Assembly: GCF_001612885.1 (NCBI RefSeq)
Contig: NZ_BDBH01000005.1
Location: 62,001-126,000, forward strand
Reading direction: 5' to 3'
DNA: 64,000 nt
DNA from: Nocardia harenae NBRC 108248
GTDB taxonomy: Bacteria > Actinomycetota > Actinomycetes > Mycobacteriales > Mycobacteriaceae
Within the stretch, counting starts at the first letter, position 1, and the number at the start of each line of letters is the position of its first letter. The position numbers and the translations under genes are program-made. Below are positions 43,189 to 51,860 of the stretch, piece after piece. The notes beneath the pieces are model-generated. The model was not told the origin of the DNA, ran no database searches, and saw nothing but the letters and a program-made list of their open reading frames with translations.

Positions 43189-43859
43189 ATCTCTTCCTGG
43201 ATGCCTGGCAGTACTTCACCGACCCGGACAACTGGGGCGGCCCCGCCGGGATCGATCAGCGGCTGCTGCAACACCTCTGGTACAGCGCGCTCGCCATCGG
43301 GCTCTCCGCGCTGATCGCGGTGCCGCTCGGGCTCGCCGTCGGGCACTACCGGCGCGGTGCCGCGGTGCTGGTCGGCTTCGCCAACGCCATGCGCGCGCTC
43401 CCCACCCTCGGCCTGCTCACCTTCCTGGTCCTGCTCATGGGGCTCGGGCTGATCCCGCCGCTGCTCGCCTTGATCACCGTGGGTATTCCGCCGCTGCTCG
43501 CCGGGGCGTACGCGGGGATCGCCAATGTGTCCCCGGAGGTGTTAGACGCCTCGCGTGCCATGGGGATGACGGAGTTCCAGGTGCTGTTCCGGGTCGAGGT
43601 GCCGAACGCGCTCCCGGTGCTGCTCACCGGGGTACGCGGGGCCACGTTGCAGGTGGTCGCCACCGCAACCATCGCCGCCTACGTGAACCTCGGTGGGTTG
43701 GGGCGGTACATCTTCGACGGGATCGGGTTGCACCGCTACGACCGGGTGCTGGTCGGGGCCATTCTGGTCGCGGTGCTGGCGATGGTCCTGGACGGGCTGC
43801 TCGCGCTCGCGGTCTGGGCCGGGGCGCCGGGGACCGGGCGGTTGCGCCGCCGTACCTGA
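43185..43859 (+). CDS. proZ: Osmoprotectant ABC transporter permease, second subunit (ProZ/OpuCD)
   Basis: 224 aa from GTG, five to six membrane helices, EAA loop LDASRAMGMTEFQVLFRVEVPNALP and the family sequence ATIAAYVNLGGLGRYIFDG. Completes the ProX-V-W-Z importer. Ends 1 bp before the convergent vapC gene. Confidence 0.92.
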   Translation: MNLFLDAWQYFTDPDNWGGPAGIDQRLLQHLWYSALAIGLSALIAVPLGLAVGHYRRGAAVLVGFANAMRALPTLGLLTFLVLLMGLGLIPPLLALITVGIPPLLAGAYAGIANVSPEVLDASRAMGMTEFQVLFRVEVPNALPVLLTGVRGATLQVVATATIAAYVNLGGLGRYIFDGIGLHRYDRVLVGAILVAVLAMVLDGLLALAVWAGAPGTGRLRRRT

Positions 43860-43860
43860 C

Positions 43861-44277
43861 TCAGTCGGCGGTGCCGGGCTCGACGACCCATTCGGCTCGC
43901 AACGCACTCACCGAGGAAATCATGTCGAAGTCGCCGTCGTAGTGCAGAACCGTGGCTCGGTGCCGCTCGGCCGTAGCTGCGATAAGGACGTCGGCCAACG
44001 ACAGTGCTCGGTGAAAACCGGCGTTGAGCGCCAGTGCCTGAATCTCGAGCGCGCGCTCGAATTCCTCGTCATTGCAGGTCAGGTAGTCGAATCCGCGGAG
44101 CAGAGTGCGCAAACGCAGCGCCTCGGGCTTGCCGCGCGCCGAATACAGCACCTCGTATTCGGTGGGGGCACACACCGCGAGGAGCCCCGCGTGGTCCAGC
44201 GCATCGAGTCGCTGCCGCACCGCGGGCGTGCTGCGGCGAGCCAGCGCGGACTTGTCGACCAGGTAGCGCCCCCTCAC
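43861..44277 (-). CDS. VapC-type PIN ribonuclease toxin
   Basis: 138 aa from GTG 44277. PIN acidic residues visible in YLVDKSAL, TEYEVLYSA, LADVLIAATAE and LHYDGDFD. Translation is coupled to the antitoxin by a 4-bp overlap. VapC toxins cleave tRNA or rRNA when freed from VapB. Confidence 0.92.
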   Translation of the reverse strand: MRGRYLVDKSALARRSTPAVRQRLDALDHAGLLAVCAPTEYEVLYSARGKPEALRLRTLLRGFDYLTCNDEEFERALEIQALALNAGFHRALSLADVLIAATAERHRATVLHYDGDFDMISSVSALRAEWVVEPGTAD

Positions 44278-44525
44278 GCCACCGAGGCTCCGTCGCCGCG
44301 ATCGAGGGAGCCGTCCGGCTTCCGCGGCCCGGTCTTGGACCGGATCTCCGCGAACACATCCTCGAACTCACCCTCGTCCATGGCATCGAAGAGCTCCCGC
44401 CGCAACCGCAGCTTCACGCCCTCGGCCATAGCCGCCCGCACCGCTGCCGCCTTGGTCGTCACCCCGTACACCCGCATCGCCTGCTCGACGATCTCCTCGT
44501 CCAGATCGATGACAGTCCTGGCCAT
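44274..44525 (-). CDS. VapB-type antitoxin
   Basis: 83 aa. The N-terminus reads MARTVIDLDEEIVEQAM, with a helix KAAAVRAAMAEGVKLRLRRELFDAM, the type II VapB ribbon-helix-helix pattern, and an acidic C-terminal tail for toxin binding. The ribosome site GAGGGAGGG lies just upstream. A perfect 9-bp inverted repeat 20-52 bp upstream is the likely autoregulatory operator. Confidence 0.9.
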   Translation of the reverse strand: MARTVIDLDEEIVEQAMRVYGVTTKAAAVRAAMAEGVKLRLRRELFDAMDEGEFEDVFAEIRSKTGPRKPDGSLDRGDGASVA

Positions 44526-44544
44526 TGCTCACCCTCCCTCTTCG

Positions 44545-44577
44545 GCGATATCAATTCTGTTCATGAAATGATATCGC
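44545..44577. promoter_or_regulatory. VapBC operator
   Basis: GCGATATCA (44545-44553) and TGATATCGC (44569-44577) are perfect 9-bp arms separated by 15 bp, with a second small palindrome TTCATGAA (44560-44567) inside. It is AT-rich and directly upstream of vapB, as expected for a site bound by the VapBC complex. Confidence 0.75.
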
Positions 44578-45043
44578 ATAGCGTCGGCGGTCGAACACCG
44601 GAAAACCGATGGGCATCGTGCTGCGGACCGCGAGCAGCTCGGCCATCGCGAAAGCACGTGTCGAGGACTACGAGCGAACCCTCCGCCGCCGCGGCCGGAC
44701 CACGTCCGAAACCCCGCCCCGGAGGCCGGGAGGGTAGGCCCGATCCCTCCTCGGCGATGCCGATCCTCATGGATCTCATGCTCGGGCGATGGAGCTCCCC
44801 GTCAGCGGAATGCCGAGGTGTCGTAGACAACCCGGACATCCCACCACGGGCAGGTCCCGGCCCTCGTCCCCACGGCGTGCACGCCGATGACCCCCGACTC
44901 GACCGGCGCCGGGTGCGGACCGCCCGGGCAGGCGACCCGCACGATGGTCGCGCCCCTGGCCCGTGCTGTTCGTACCGCATCGTGTCGGACAGCGACGGCG
45001 TCGGCGCCTTCGGCGCCTGGCTGCGAATCACGCCCTGAAAACA
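44578..45043. other. Intergenic stretch without a convincing gene
   Basis: About 465 bp between the VapBC operator and the malic-enzyme terminator. A minus-strand frame at 44802-45062 (86 codons, ending VRVVYDTSAFR) has no recognisable family or ribosome site and runs through the terminator hairpin. It could be a decayed fragment. Nothing else seen. Confidence 0.35.
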
Positions 45044-45081
45044 GAACTCCCGCCCGAAGCAAAAACCTCGAGCGGGAGTTC
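45044..45081 (-). terminator. Terminator hairpin of the malic enzyme gene
   Basis: GAACTCCCGC (45044-45053) and GCGGGAGTTC (45072-45081) are perfect 10-bp arms with an 18-nt loop. On the minus strand it lies 14 bp past the stop codon and is followed by TGTTTTC, a weak T-tract. Confidence 0.75.
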
Positions 45082-45095
45082 CGGCAAAAAAGAAA

Positions 45096-46316
45096 TCAGG
45101 CGACGCCCTCGGCGCGGGCAGCGGCGGCGACCGCCTCGGCGACGGCGGGGGCGACCCGCGGGTCGAGCGGGCTGGGCACGATCTTCTCCGGCCCCAGCTC
45201 GTCCGCGACGACACCGAGAATGGCGTTGGCGGCGGCGATCTTCATGCCCTCGGTGATCCGGCGCGCGCCCGCGTCCAGCGCGCCCTTGAAGACGCCGGGG
45301 AAGGCGAGGACGTTGTTGATCTGGTTCGGGAAGTCGCTGCGGCCGGTGGCCACGATCGAGGCGTACTTGCGCGCCACGTCGGGGTGGATCTCCGGGTCCG
45401 GGTTGGACATGGCGAAGACGATCGACTCCGGCGCCATGGAGGCGATGAGCTCCTCGGCGATGAGCCCGGCGGAGAGCCCGAGGAAGACGTCGGCGCCGGC
45501 CAGCGCCTCGGCGGCGCCGCCATTCAGCCCGCGCGGGTTGGTGCGGCCCGCGAGTTCGGACTTGATGGCGTTCAGGTCGCTGCGCTCGCGGCTCACGATG
45601 CCCTTGGAGTCGAGCACGGTGACGTCCGCGACACCGGCCGCGAGCATGATGTTCGTGCACGCGACGCCGGCCGCGCCCGCACCGGAGACGACCACCTTGA
45701 GGTCGGCGATATCCCGGCCCTGGACCCGGGCGGCGCCGTTCAGCGCGGCGAGCACCACGATGGCGGTGCCGTGCTGGTCGTCGTGCATGACGGGGCAGTC
45801 GAGCGCCTCGATCACGCGCTGCTCGATCTCGAAGCAGCGGGGGGCGGAGATGTCCTCCAGGTTCACCGCGCCGAAGCTCGGGCGCAGCCGGACCAGGGTC
45901 TCGACGATCTCGTCGACATCCTTGGTGTCCAGCACGATCGGGATGGAGTTCAGGTCGGCGAACTTCTTGAACAGCGCCGCCTTGCCCTCCATGACCGGCA
46001 GCGAGGCGCGCGGGCCGATATCGCCGAGGCCGAGCACCGCGGTGCCGTCGCTGACCACGACCACCAGCCGGTCGGTCCAGGTGTAGCGCTTGGCGAGCGC
46101 CTCGTCCTGCGCGATCGCGCGGCTCACCTGGGCGACGCCGGGGGTGTAGGCGATCGACAGATCCCGCTGGGTCTCCAGCGGGGACGAGAGCTCCACGGAG
46201 AGCTTGCCGCCGAGGTGGCCTGCGAAGATTTCGTCGTGGGTGATCGCAGAAAGGCTGGCCGCGTCGTCGGCGCTGCGGTCCGCGGTGGCATTCGGTGCGT
46301 CAGTCACAGGTGACAC
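45096..46316 (-). CDS. NAD(P)-dependent malic enzyme (short bacterial type)
   Basis: 406 aa from GTG 46316, with AGGAG 7 nt upstream (another GTG three codons later). Malic domain with YTPGVAQVSRAIA and the lysine/metal region (RPSFGAVNLEDISAPRCFEIE), then the NAD-binding domain with GAGAAGVACTNIML and FAMSNPDPEI. It converts malate to pyruvate and CO2 with NAD(P)H, linking the TCA cycle to gluconeogenesis or lipogenesis. It lacks the C-terminal phosphotransacetylase-like domain of MaeB. A CRP-type site lies 115 bp upstream. Confidence 0.94.
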   Translation of the reverse strand: MSPVTDAPNATADRSADDAASLSAITHDEIFAGHLGGKLSVELSSPLETQRDLSIAYTPGVAQVSRAIAQDEALAKRYTWTDRLVVVVSDGTAVLGLGDIGPRASLPVMEGKAALFKKFADLNSIPIVLDTKDVDEIVETLVRLRPSFGAVNLEDISAPRCFEIEQRVIEALDCPVMHDDQHGTAIVVLAALNGAARVQGRDIADLKVVVSGAGAAGVACTNIMLAAGVADVTVLDSKGIVSRERSDLNAIKSELAGRTNPRGLNGGAAEALAGADVFLGLSAGLIAEELIASMAPESIVFAMSNPDPEIHPDVARKYASIVATGRSDFPNQINNVLAFPGVFKGALDAGARRITEGMKIAAANAILGVVADELGPEKIVPSPLDPRVAPAVAEAVAAAARAEGVA

Positions 46317-46430
46317 GATTTCACTCCTGCTTGGTGCGTGGCTAGACCGGAAAACGGTTACCGCCGGGTATCCGGTATGAGGTGTCTCACGGGGCTCATC
46401 GATGCCGCTACCGGCCCATTTCGGACTGGT

Positions 46431-46446
46431 TGTGATTTTCGTCACG
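46431..46446. promoter_or_regulatory. CRP-like binding site upstream of the malic enzyme gene
   Basis: TGTGA-TTTTCG-TCACG matches the CRP/GlxR consensus TGTGA-N6-TCACA at 9 of 10 positions. It is 115 bp upstream of the malic-enzyme start and far from any other gene start, so cAMP-dependent control is plausible. Confidence 0.5.
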
Positions 46447-46786
46447 CAGCAGTGGATACCGGCGAGTACCGGGCGGGCGGAACGAGAGCGCGGAGCCGGA
46501 CGGGGTCATCCGGACCTGAGATCGATACTGATCCACGTGGTGCGACGGTACGTCGCGCGACGGGGCCAGCGGGATATCCGAACCCGGCGGTGGCACAGGA
46601 GCGGAATCCGACCCATTGTGCCAGCCGGGCTCCCCCGCCGCCAAACCGGTGCTCCCCGACAACCTCACCCTGCGAGCGTAGGCGGCCGGAATTACCTGGA
46701 CGTGAGCAAAGGCTGGCCGTTCGCCGGACGGCCGCGGTGAGCAATCCCGCCGCGCCGACGCCGCCCCGGTGAGCACCGTCGGCGCA
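46447..46786. other. Intergenic stretch without a convincing gene
   Basis: About 340 bp between the CRP-like site and the 3' end of the FAD oxidoreductase gene. Several frames are open, but none has host-like codon bias, a ribosome site or a recognisable product. Confidence 0.4.
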
Positions 46787-48439
46787 TCACGCCGTCGGCG
46801 GCAGCGCGGCGGCGCCGAGCGGCGGCTCGACGGCACGCGGACGCCGGGCGCCGAGCCGGGCGATATCCGAGCCGGCGAGCGGGTCGGTACGCAGCCAGAC
46901 CGCGTCGAGCCCGCCCGTCCGGATGCGGACGAGCCCGCTCGGCGCGGCGTCGGGGTGGTCGGTGCGGCGATGTAACCCCCGGCTCTCGGCGCGGGCCAGC
47001 GCGGCGTGCGCACTCCACCGCGCGGCAGCCAGCAGCGCGACGGCCTGGCGCGAGCGCAGCGCCCCCGCACCGCTTCCCCCGAGCTCGAAACGGGCGGCGG
47101 GCCAGAGCGCGTCCAGCTCGGCGACGGTATCCCGCAGCGTGCCCGCGCTGCGCCAGTAACTGCGGCGCGGCGGAACGGTGTGCTCGCGCACCGAGCCGAC
47201 CACCGCGCGCGGGTCGAAGCGGCACACCGAGCGCAGCCCGGCGGGCACCGGCCCCGACCCCTGCGGCACCCGCACCGGCACCGGCCCGCCGACCCCGGCG
47301 AACAGCGCGGCCCCCGCCCCCGCCCACACCCCGGAGGCGATCGCCCACGCCCCGCCGTGCCCGCCACCGGCCCCGACCACCCCCTCGCGCGAGGTGACGT
47401 CGCCCGCGGCGAAGAGCCCGGGCACGGTGGTGGCGCCGTCGCGCGCGGTCACCAGCCCGCCCGCGCCGAGCACGGTGCCGTGCAACACCGGCCGCAGCGG
47501 CACCCGGCCCTGCTGGTCGAGCACCCGGTAGCGCAGTACCTGCCTGCGCGCGGCGGCGGAGAGCGCGGCGGTGCGGGCGAAGACGCCGCGGCCACCGGCC
47601 AACGCCTCGAAGAGCGCGGCCCCGGCGACCGGAGCGCCGGTGCGATCGTGCAGCGCGGCGCCGTGCAGCGGCGAGCCCGCGCCGAGCCCGAAGGGCGCGC
47701 CGCCCATGGCAGGCGCGAGGGCGTAGGCGCCCGCGAACTCCATGCCGGAGAGCTCGGCGCCCACCTCGGCGCCGAAGAGCAGCCCGTCGCCGGTATCGAC
47801 CTCGGTGCCGGGCGCGCCGGAGCCGAAGGCGCAGCCGCCGGTGGCGAGCACGACGGCCCGCGCGCTCGCCGTCCACGGCCCGGAGCGGGTGCCGGTGCGC
47901 AGCCCGGCGGCCGCGCAGACCACGCCGTCGGCGTCGGTGAGCAGCCGCAGCGCGGGGTGGTTGTCGCGGATCACCACGCCGAGCGCGAGCGCGTAGCGGC
48001 GCAGCGCCCGCAGGTACATGACCCCGCTGACCCGCACCCGGGCGGGCAGCGGCCCGCCGGGACCGGCCGGGTCGTCCTCGCCCGCGACGACGCTCGGCAC
48101 CGGCGTGGTCCTGAGCCCGCGGTGCGCGAGCCGGGTGAGCCGTCGGTAGCTCTCCTCCAGCACGGCGTGCACCAGCGCGGCATCGCCGAGCCCGGCCCCG
48201 TGCGCGAGCGCCGCGCCCACCGCATCGGCCCGCCCCGACCCCGGCGGCGCCGCCCAGAGCGCGGTGCTCCCGGCCGCGGTCGGCCCGGCGGCGCCGCAGC
48301 GCGCCTTGTCGGCGAGCACGACGCGGGCACCGGCCCTGGCCGCCGCGATCGCGGACCAGAGGCCGGCGGGTCCCCCACCGAGGACGAGCACATCGGTCTC
48401 GAAGGCCTCCACGGAAAACAATGTTCGGGCACAGTTCAC
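46787..48439 (-). CDS. FAD-dependent oxidoreductase, succinate dehydrogenase/fumarate reductase flavoprotein-like
   Basis: 550 aa from GTG 48439; GTG 48412 (VEAFETDVLVLGGG) is an equally good start, as neither has a ribosome site. FAD-binding GGGPAGLWSAIAAARAGARVVLADK region, a central substrate domain (ATGGCAFGSGAPGTEVDTGDGL), and a final FAD contact GLFAAGDVTS...GAGGGHGGAW. The C-terminal ~130 residues resemble the helical flavoprotein tail. No iron-sulfur or membrane partner gene is adjacent, so it may act alone; the substrate is unclear. Relatives annotated as L-aspartate oxidase-like exist, but the NAD-biosynthesis context is missing. Confidence 0.82.
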   Translation of the reverse strand: MNCARTLFSVEAFETDVLVLGGGPAGLWSAIAAARAGARVVLADKARCGAAGPTAAGSTALWAAPPGSGRADAVGAALAHGAGLGDAALVHAVLEESYRRLTRLAHRGLRTTPVPSVVAGEDDPAGPGGPLPARVRVSGVMYLRALRRYALALGVVIRDNHPALRLLTDADGVVCAAAGLRTGTRSGPWTASARAVVLATGGCAFGSGAPGTEVDTGDGLLFGAEVGAELSGMEFAGAYALAPAMGGAPFGLGAGSPLHGAALHDRTGAPVAGAALFEALAGGRGVFARTAALSAAARRQVLRYRVLDQQGRVPLRPVLHGTVLGAGGLVTARDGATTVPGLFAAGDVTSREGVVGAGGGHGGAWAIASGVWAGAGAALFAGVGGPVPVRVPQGSGPVPAGLRSVCRFDPRAVVGSVREHTVPPRRSYWRSAGTLRDTVAELDALWPAARFELGGSGAGALRSRQAVALLAAARWSAHAALARAESRGLHRRTDHPDAAPSGLVRIRTGGLDAVWLRTDPLAGSDIARLGARRPRAVEPPLGAAALPPTA

Positions 48440-48519
48440 CGACCCGCAACCATTGGGACCACGGCCGAAGGGTGTGTCGTAGCCGCACCGTGACCCGCGT
48501 TACGAAAGAGCCGGGAAGG

Positions 48520-48786
48520 CTATCCCCACCACTGCGTCCACAGCAACCACCCGGCTGCCGCGAACACCACCAGCGCGGCCCCGAACACCGGGACGCCCCA
48601 CTTCCGATCAGCGAACACCTGCGCCACCACGACGACCACCGCGAGCCCGAGGTGCCAGGCCAGCGACTCCCCGCCGGGGCCGGGGAAACCGCGCCGCCCG
48701 GCCAGCACCGCGGCGCCGAGCACCACCAGCGCCAGCACCACCACCCCGGCCGCGACCGTGCCGCTCAGCCCGCGCAGCAGCCTCAC
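48520..48786 (-). CDS. Small membrane protein
   Basis: 88 aa from GTG 48786, overlapping the PHP gene stop (GTGA). Three hydrophobic helices (~8-30, ~42-60, ~65-85) and a C-terminal WLLWTQWWG. No family recognised. Tight coupling to the PHP gene suggests joint expression. Confidence 0.65.
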   Translation of the reverse strand: MRLLRGLSGTVAAGVVVLALVVLGAAVLAGRRGFPGPGGESLAWHLGLAVVVVVAQVFADRKWGVPVFGAALVVFAAAGWLLWTQWWG

Positions 48787-49637
48787 GGCGCGATCACCTC
48801 GGTGCCGGTCGCCGCCGCCACCAGCTTCTCGAACTGCGCGGGCTCGGTGGTGCAGGCCCCGAGCGCCACGGTCTTGTTCGCGCCGTGGTAGTCCGACGAG
48901 CCGGTGCAGAGCAGCCCGAGCTCGGCGGCGAGCTCGCGCAGCAGCGCGCGGTCGGCGGCAGGGTGGTCGGGGTGGTCGACCTCGAGCCCGCCCAGCCCGA
49001 GCCCGGCCAGGTCGCGGATCTCGTCGAGGTCGAGCAGCCTGCCCCTGGCCCGCGCCCTGGCGTGCGCGACCACGCTGACCCCGCCCGCGGCCGCGATCAT
49101 CGCGACCGCGCGGCGCAGCGGGGTGTCGGCCTTCTCCGCGTAGTAGGGGCCGTCGGGGGCGAGCAGGTGCCGGAAGGCGGCGTCGACGGTGGGCACGACG
49201 CCCGCCTCGACCAGGGCGCGGGCCAGGTGCGGGCGCCCGGCCGCCGGGCCGGCCGCGGCGAGCACCGCCTCCGGCTCGATGGGCAGCCCGTCGGCCGCCA
49301 TCCGCTCGGCCATGGCGCGCAGCCGCTGCACCCGTTCGCCGCGCAGCCGCTCGCGCTCGGCGGCGAAGCCGGGGTCGGCGGGGTCGAAGAGGTAGGCGAG
49401 CAGGTGGGTGGCGACCGGGTCGCCGTCCTCCCCCAGCCCGACGCAGGACAGCTCCATGCCGCGCACCAGGGCCAACCCCGGCGGCCGCGCCGCCTCCGCC
49501 GCGGCCCAGCCGGAGGTGGTGTCGTGATCGGTGAGGGCGACGACGTCCAGCCCCGCGGCCGCGGCATTGCGCATCAGTTCGGCGGGTGAGTCGGTGCCGT
49601 CGGATGCCGTGGAGTGGGTGTGGAGATCGATGCGCAC
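48783..49637 (-). CDS. PHP-domain metal-dependent phosphoesterase
   Basis: 284 aa from GTG. Metal-binding motifs DLHTHSTASDGTDSP (HxH), ALTDHDTTSG, MELSC, VVAHARARA and GSSDYHG follow the TrpH/YciV pattern. Such proteins hydrolyse nucleoside 3',5'-bisphosphates or short RNA 5' ends. Divergent from corA across 62 bp. Confidence 0.92.
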   Translation of the reverse strand: MRIDLHTHSTASDGTDSPAELMRNAAAAGLDVVALTDHDTTSGWAAAEAARPPGLALVRGMELSCVGLGEDGDPVATHLLAYLFDPADPGFAAERERLRGERVQRLRAMAERMAADGLPIEPEAVLAAAGPAAGRPHLARALVEAGVVPTVDAAFRHLLAPDGPYYAEKADTPLRRAVAMIAAAGGVSVVAHARARARGRLLDLDEIRDLAGLGLGGLEVDHPDHPAADRALLRELAAELGLLCTGSSDYHGANKTVALGACTTEPAQFEKLVAAATGTEVIAP

Positions 49638-49699
49638 GCATCACAGTGTTCCAGCTGCGCACTCCGCCACTCGCGGAGCGTGGGCCGTAGCATCGTCCG

Positions 49700-50776
49700 G
49701 TGCCTACCATTCCGCCGCTGCCCTTCCGCGGCCGCGGCACCGGGTCCTCGCCCGCCGTCCACCGGGTGCCGGTCCCGACCGCGCGCGCCATCGTCGACTG
49801 CGCCGTCTACGTGAACGGCGAGCGGCTGCCCGGCCGCTTCACCCACCAGAGCGCGCTGGCCGAGGTGCGCAGCCGCGGCACCGGCTTCGTCTGGATCGGG
49901 CTGCACGACCCGGACGAGAGCCAGATGCGCGATGTCGCCGATGCCTTCGGGCTGCACCAGCTGGCCGTCGAGATCGCCACCGAGCGGCACCACCGCCCCA
50001 AGCTGGAGCGGTACGACGACACCCTGCTGCTGGTGCTGCGCACGGTGCAGTACGTCGAGCACGACCTGCACAGCGTCAGCGAGATCGTGGAGACCGGGCA
50101 GATCGTGGTCTTCACCGCGAAGGAGTTCGTGCTCGCGGTGCGCAGGGGCGAGCACTCCGGGCTGGTCGAGCTGCGCCGCACGCTGGAGGCGAGCCCGGCG
50201 CAGCTGGCGCTCGGCCCCGGCGCGGTGCTGCACGCCATCGCGGACAAGATCGTGGATTCCTACACCGAGGTGGCGCAGTCCATCGAGGAGGACATCGACG
50301 AAATGGAGGAGGAGGTCTTCACCCCGCGCAGCCGGGTCGGCATCGAGTCGATCTACCAGCTCAAGCGCGAGGTGGTGGAGCTGCGCCGGGCGGTGAACCC
50401 GCTGGCCGCGCCGCTCCAGCTGCTCAGCCGCAACACCGACCTCCCGGTGCCCAAGGAGGTGCGCCGCTACCTGCGCGACGTCGCCGACAACCACACCTCG
50501 GTCGCCGAGCGCATCAACGACTTCGACGACGCGCTGAGCGCGCTGATCAGCGCCGCGCTGGCCAAGGTCGGGGTGCAGCAGAACACCGACATGCGCAAGA
50601 TCTCGGCCTGGGTCGCCATCGCCGCGGTGCCGACCATGATCGCCGGGATCTACGGCATGAACTTCGACCACATGCCGGAGCTGCACCAGACCTGGGGTTA
50701 TCCGGCGGTGTGGGTGGTGATCGTGCTCAGCTGCAGCCTGCTCTACGTGAACTTCCACCGGAACAACTGGCTCTAG
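49700..50776 (+). CDS. corA: CorA-family magnesium/cobalt channel
   Basis: 358 aa from GTG. A large cytoplasmic N-terminal funnel domain, a long alpha-helix, and two C-terminal membrane helices with the selectivity motif YGMNFDHMPEL between them. It imports Mg2+ (also Co2+ and Ni2+ in the family). M. tuberculosis corA (Rv1239c) occupies a similar place. It overlaps the convergent SUFU gene by 4 bp. Confidence 0.95.
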   Translation: MPTIPPLPFRGRGTGSSPAVHRVPVPTARAIVDCAVYVNGERLPGRFTHQSALAEVRSRGTGFVWIGLHDPDESQMRDVADAFGLHQLAVEIATERHHRPKLERYDDTLLLVLRTVQYVEHDLHSVSEIVETGQIVVFTAKEFVLAVRRGEHSGLVELRRTLEASPAQLALGPGAVLHAIADKIVDSYTEVAQSIEEDIDEMEEEVFTPRSRVGIESIYQLKREVVELRRAVNPLAAPLQLLSRNTDLPVPKEVRRYLRDVADNHTSVAERINDFDDALSALISAALAKVGVQQNTDMRKISAWVAIAAVPTMIAGIYGMNFDHMPELHQTWGYPAVWVVIVLSCSLLYVNFHRNNWL

Positions 50777-51354
50777 AGCTGGGCCACCCCGCGGTTCGGG
50801 TCGCGCACGTCGATCCCGGCCTCGGCCCACGCCTCGCGCAGCGCCTCGGCCCCGCGCAGCCGCACCCAGGCCGCCTCGGTGGCGGTCACCGGGGTCACCG
50901 TCAGGTAGTGCACCGGCTCCGCCGGTTCGTCCAGCTCGACCTCCGGGATATCGCTCGCGCCGAGCAGCACGGCGGTGAAGGGCGCACCCCGCCAGATCGG
51001 CTCGCTCAGGTCGAGCAGCGCGTCGGCCCGCAGGATCACGCCCTCCACCGCGGGCGAGGCGGCGAGCACGCCGAGCGTGCGGGCCAGCCCGGTGGCGGCG
51101 CCGAGCCCGGCGTGCAGGGTGAGCGTGAGCTCGGCGCGCGGGCCGCGCACCGGGTCGGCGAGCAGGTCGTTCGGGTCGCCCATGGGGTGCCGGGACCCGC
51201 CGAGCGTGAGGTAGTGCACATACTCACCGGCGACCAGCCGCAGGATCTCGATCGGCTCCAGGCCGAGAAAGGTCACCGAGGCCGAGTCGACCCCGGTGCG
51301 GTCCGCGCCGAAGTGCCCGAGCACGCCGGAGCGGACCCGTTCGATCACATCCAT
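50773..51354 (-). CDS. Suppressor-of-fused (SUFU) domain protein
   Basis: 193 aa from ATG 51354, 2 bp after the stress-protein gene. The core (EYVHYLTLGGSRHPM...RAELTLTLHAG) resembles the bacterial SUFU fold known from Hedgehog signalling. In bacteria, SUFU proteins often serve in toxin immunity or unknown housekeeping roles. Here it ends an operon with a CitE-like lyase and a stress protein, so no immunity context is visible. Confidence 0.75.
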   Translation of the reverse strand: MDVIERVRSGVLGHFGADRTGVDSASVTFLGLEPIEILRLVAGEYVHYLTLGGSRHPMGDPNDLLADPVRGPRAELTLTLHAGLGAATGLARTLGVLAASPAVEGVILRADALLDLSEPIWRGAPFTAVLLGASDIPEVELDEPAEPVHYLTVTPVTATEAAWVRLRGAEALREAWAEAGIDVRDPNRGVAQL

Positions 51355-51356
51355 GC

Positions 51357-51848
51357 TCAGATCGCCAGCCGCGCCAGCATGTCCCTGGCCTGCTCGGCCG
51401 CCTTGGGATCGCAGAGCACGTCGTAGCGCCCGGCCACCAGCTGCATGGTGGAGGCGAAATCGCGCTGGCCGCGGGTGGCGGCGTAGGGAATCGAGGTGGA
51501 GATCACCCCGAACACGATGCCACCCAGCAACCCGACCAGCAGCGGGCCGATGGCGCCGCCGGTGGTGAAGAGGCTGAGCAGCAGGCCGAGGAAGAGCCCG
51601 AGCCAGGCGCCGCTCACCACGCCGCCGCCGATCACCTTGCCCCAGTTCAGCCGGTAGAGCACCCGCTCCACCTGCATGAGGTCGACGCCGACGATGGTCA
51701 CGTTCTGCACCGGGAACTGGTTGTCGGCCAGATAGTCCACGGCCCGCTGCGCCTCGGCGTAGGTCGGGTAGGAGCCGACCGGCCAGCCCGACGGCGGGGT
51801 GGGCAGGCCCTGCCCACCCCGGCCGGGATTCCCCAGGGGATTCGTCAT
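51357..51848 (-). CDS. General stress protein-like membrane protein (GSP17M/YflT N-terminal domain)
   Basis: 163 aa. A Pro/Gly leader, then a GSP17M-like alpha/beta domain (VGSYPTYAEAQRAVDYLADNQFP...VTIVGVDLM), two Gly-rich membrane helices (~78-98, ~102-120), and a C-terminal strand region ending LARLAI. It corresponds to M. tuberculosis Rv1234. Function unknown. 12 bp downstream of the lyase gene. Confidence 0.82.
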   Translation of the reverse strand: MTNPLGNPGRGGQGLPTPPSGWPVGSYPTYAEAQRAVDYLADNQFPVQNVTIVGVDLMQVERVLYRLNWGKVIGGGVVSGAWLGLFLGLLLSLFTTGGAIGPLLVGLLGGIVFGVISTSIPYAATRGQRDFASTMQLVAGRYDVLCDPKAAEQARDMLARLAI

Positions 51849-51860
51849 GTCCCCATTGTG

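Noticed and set aside
44802..45062. 86-codon minus-strand frame upstream of the malic-enzyme terminator
   Set aside because: No ribosome site or family and it crosses the terminator hairpin; kept only as a remark.
46338..46772. 144-codon plus-strand frame between malic enzyme and FAD oxidoreductase
   Set aside because: Codon use and composition are not host-like; no recognisable protein.
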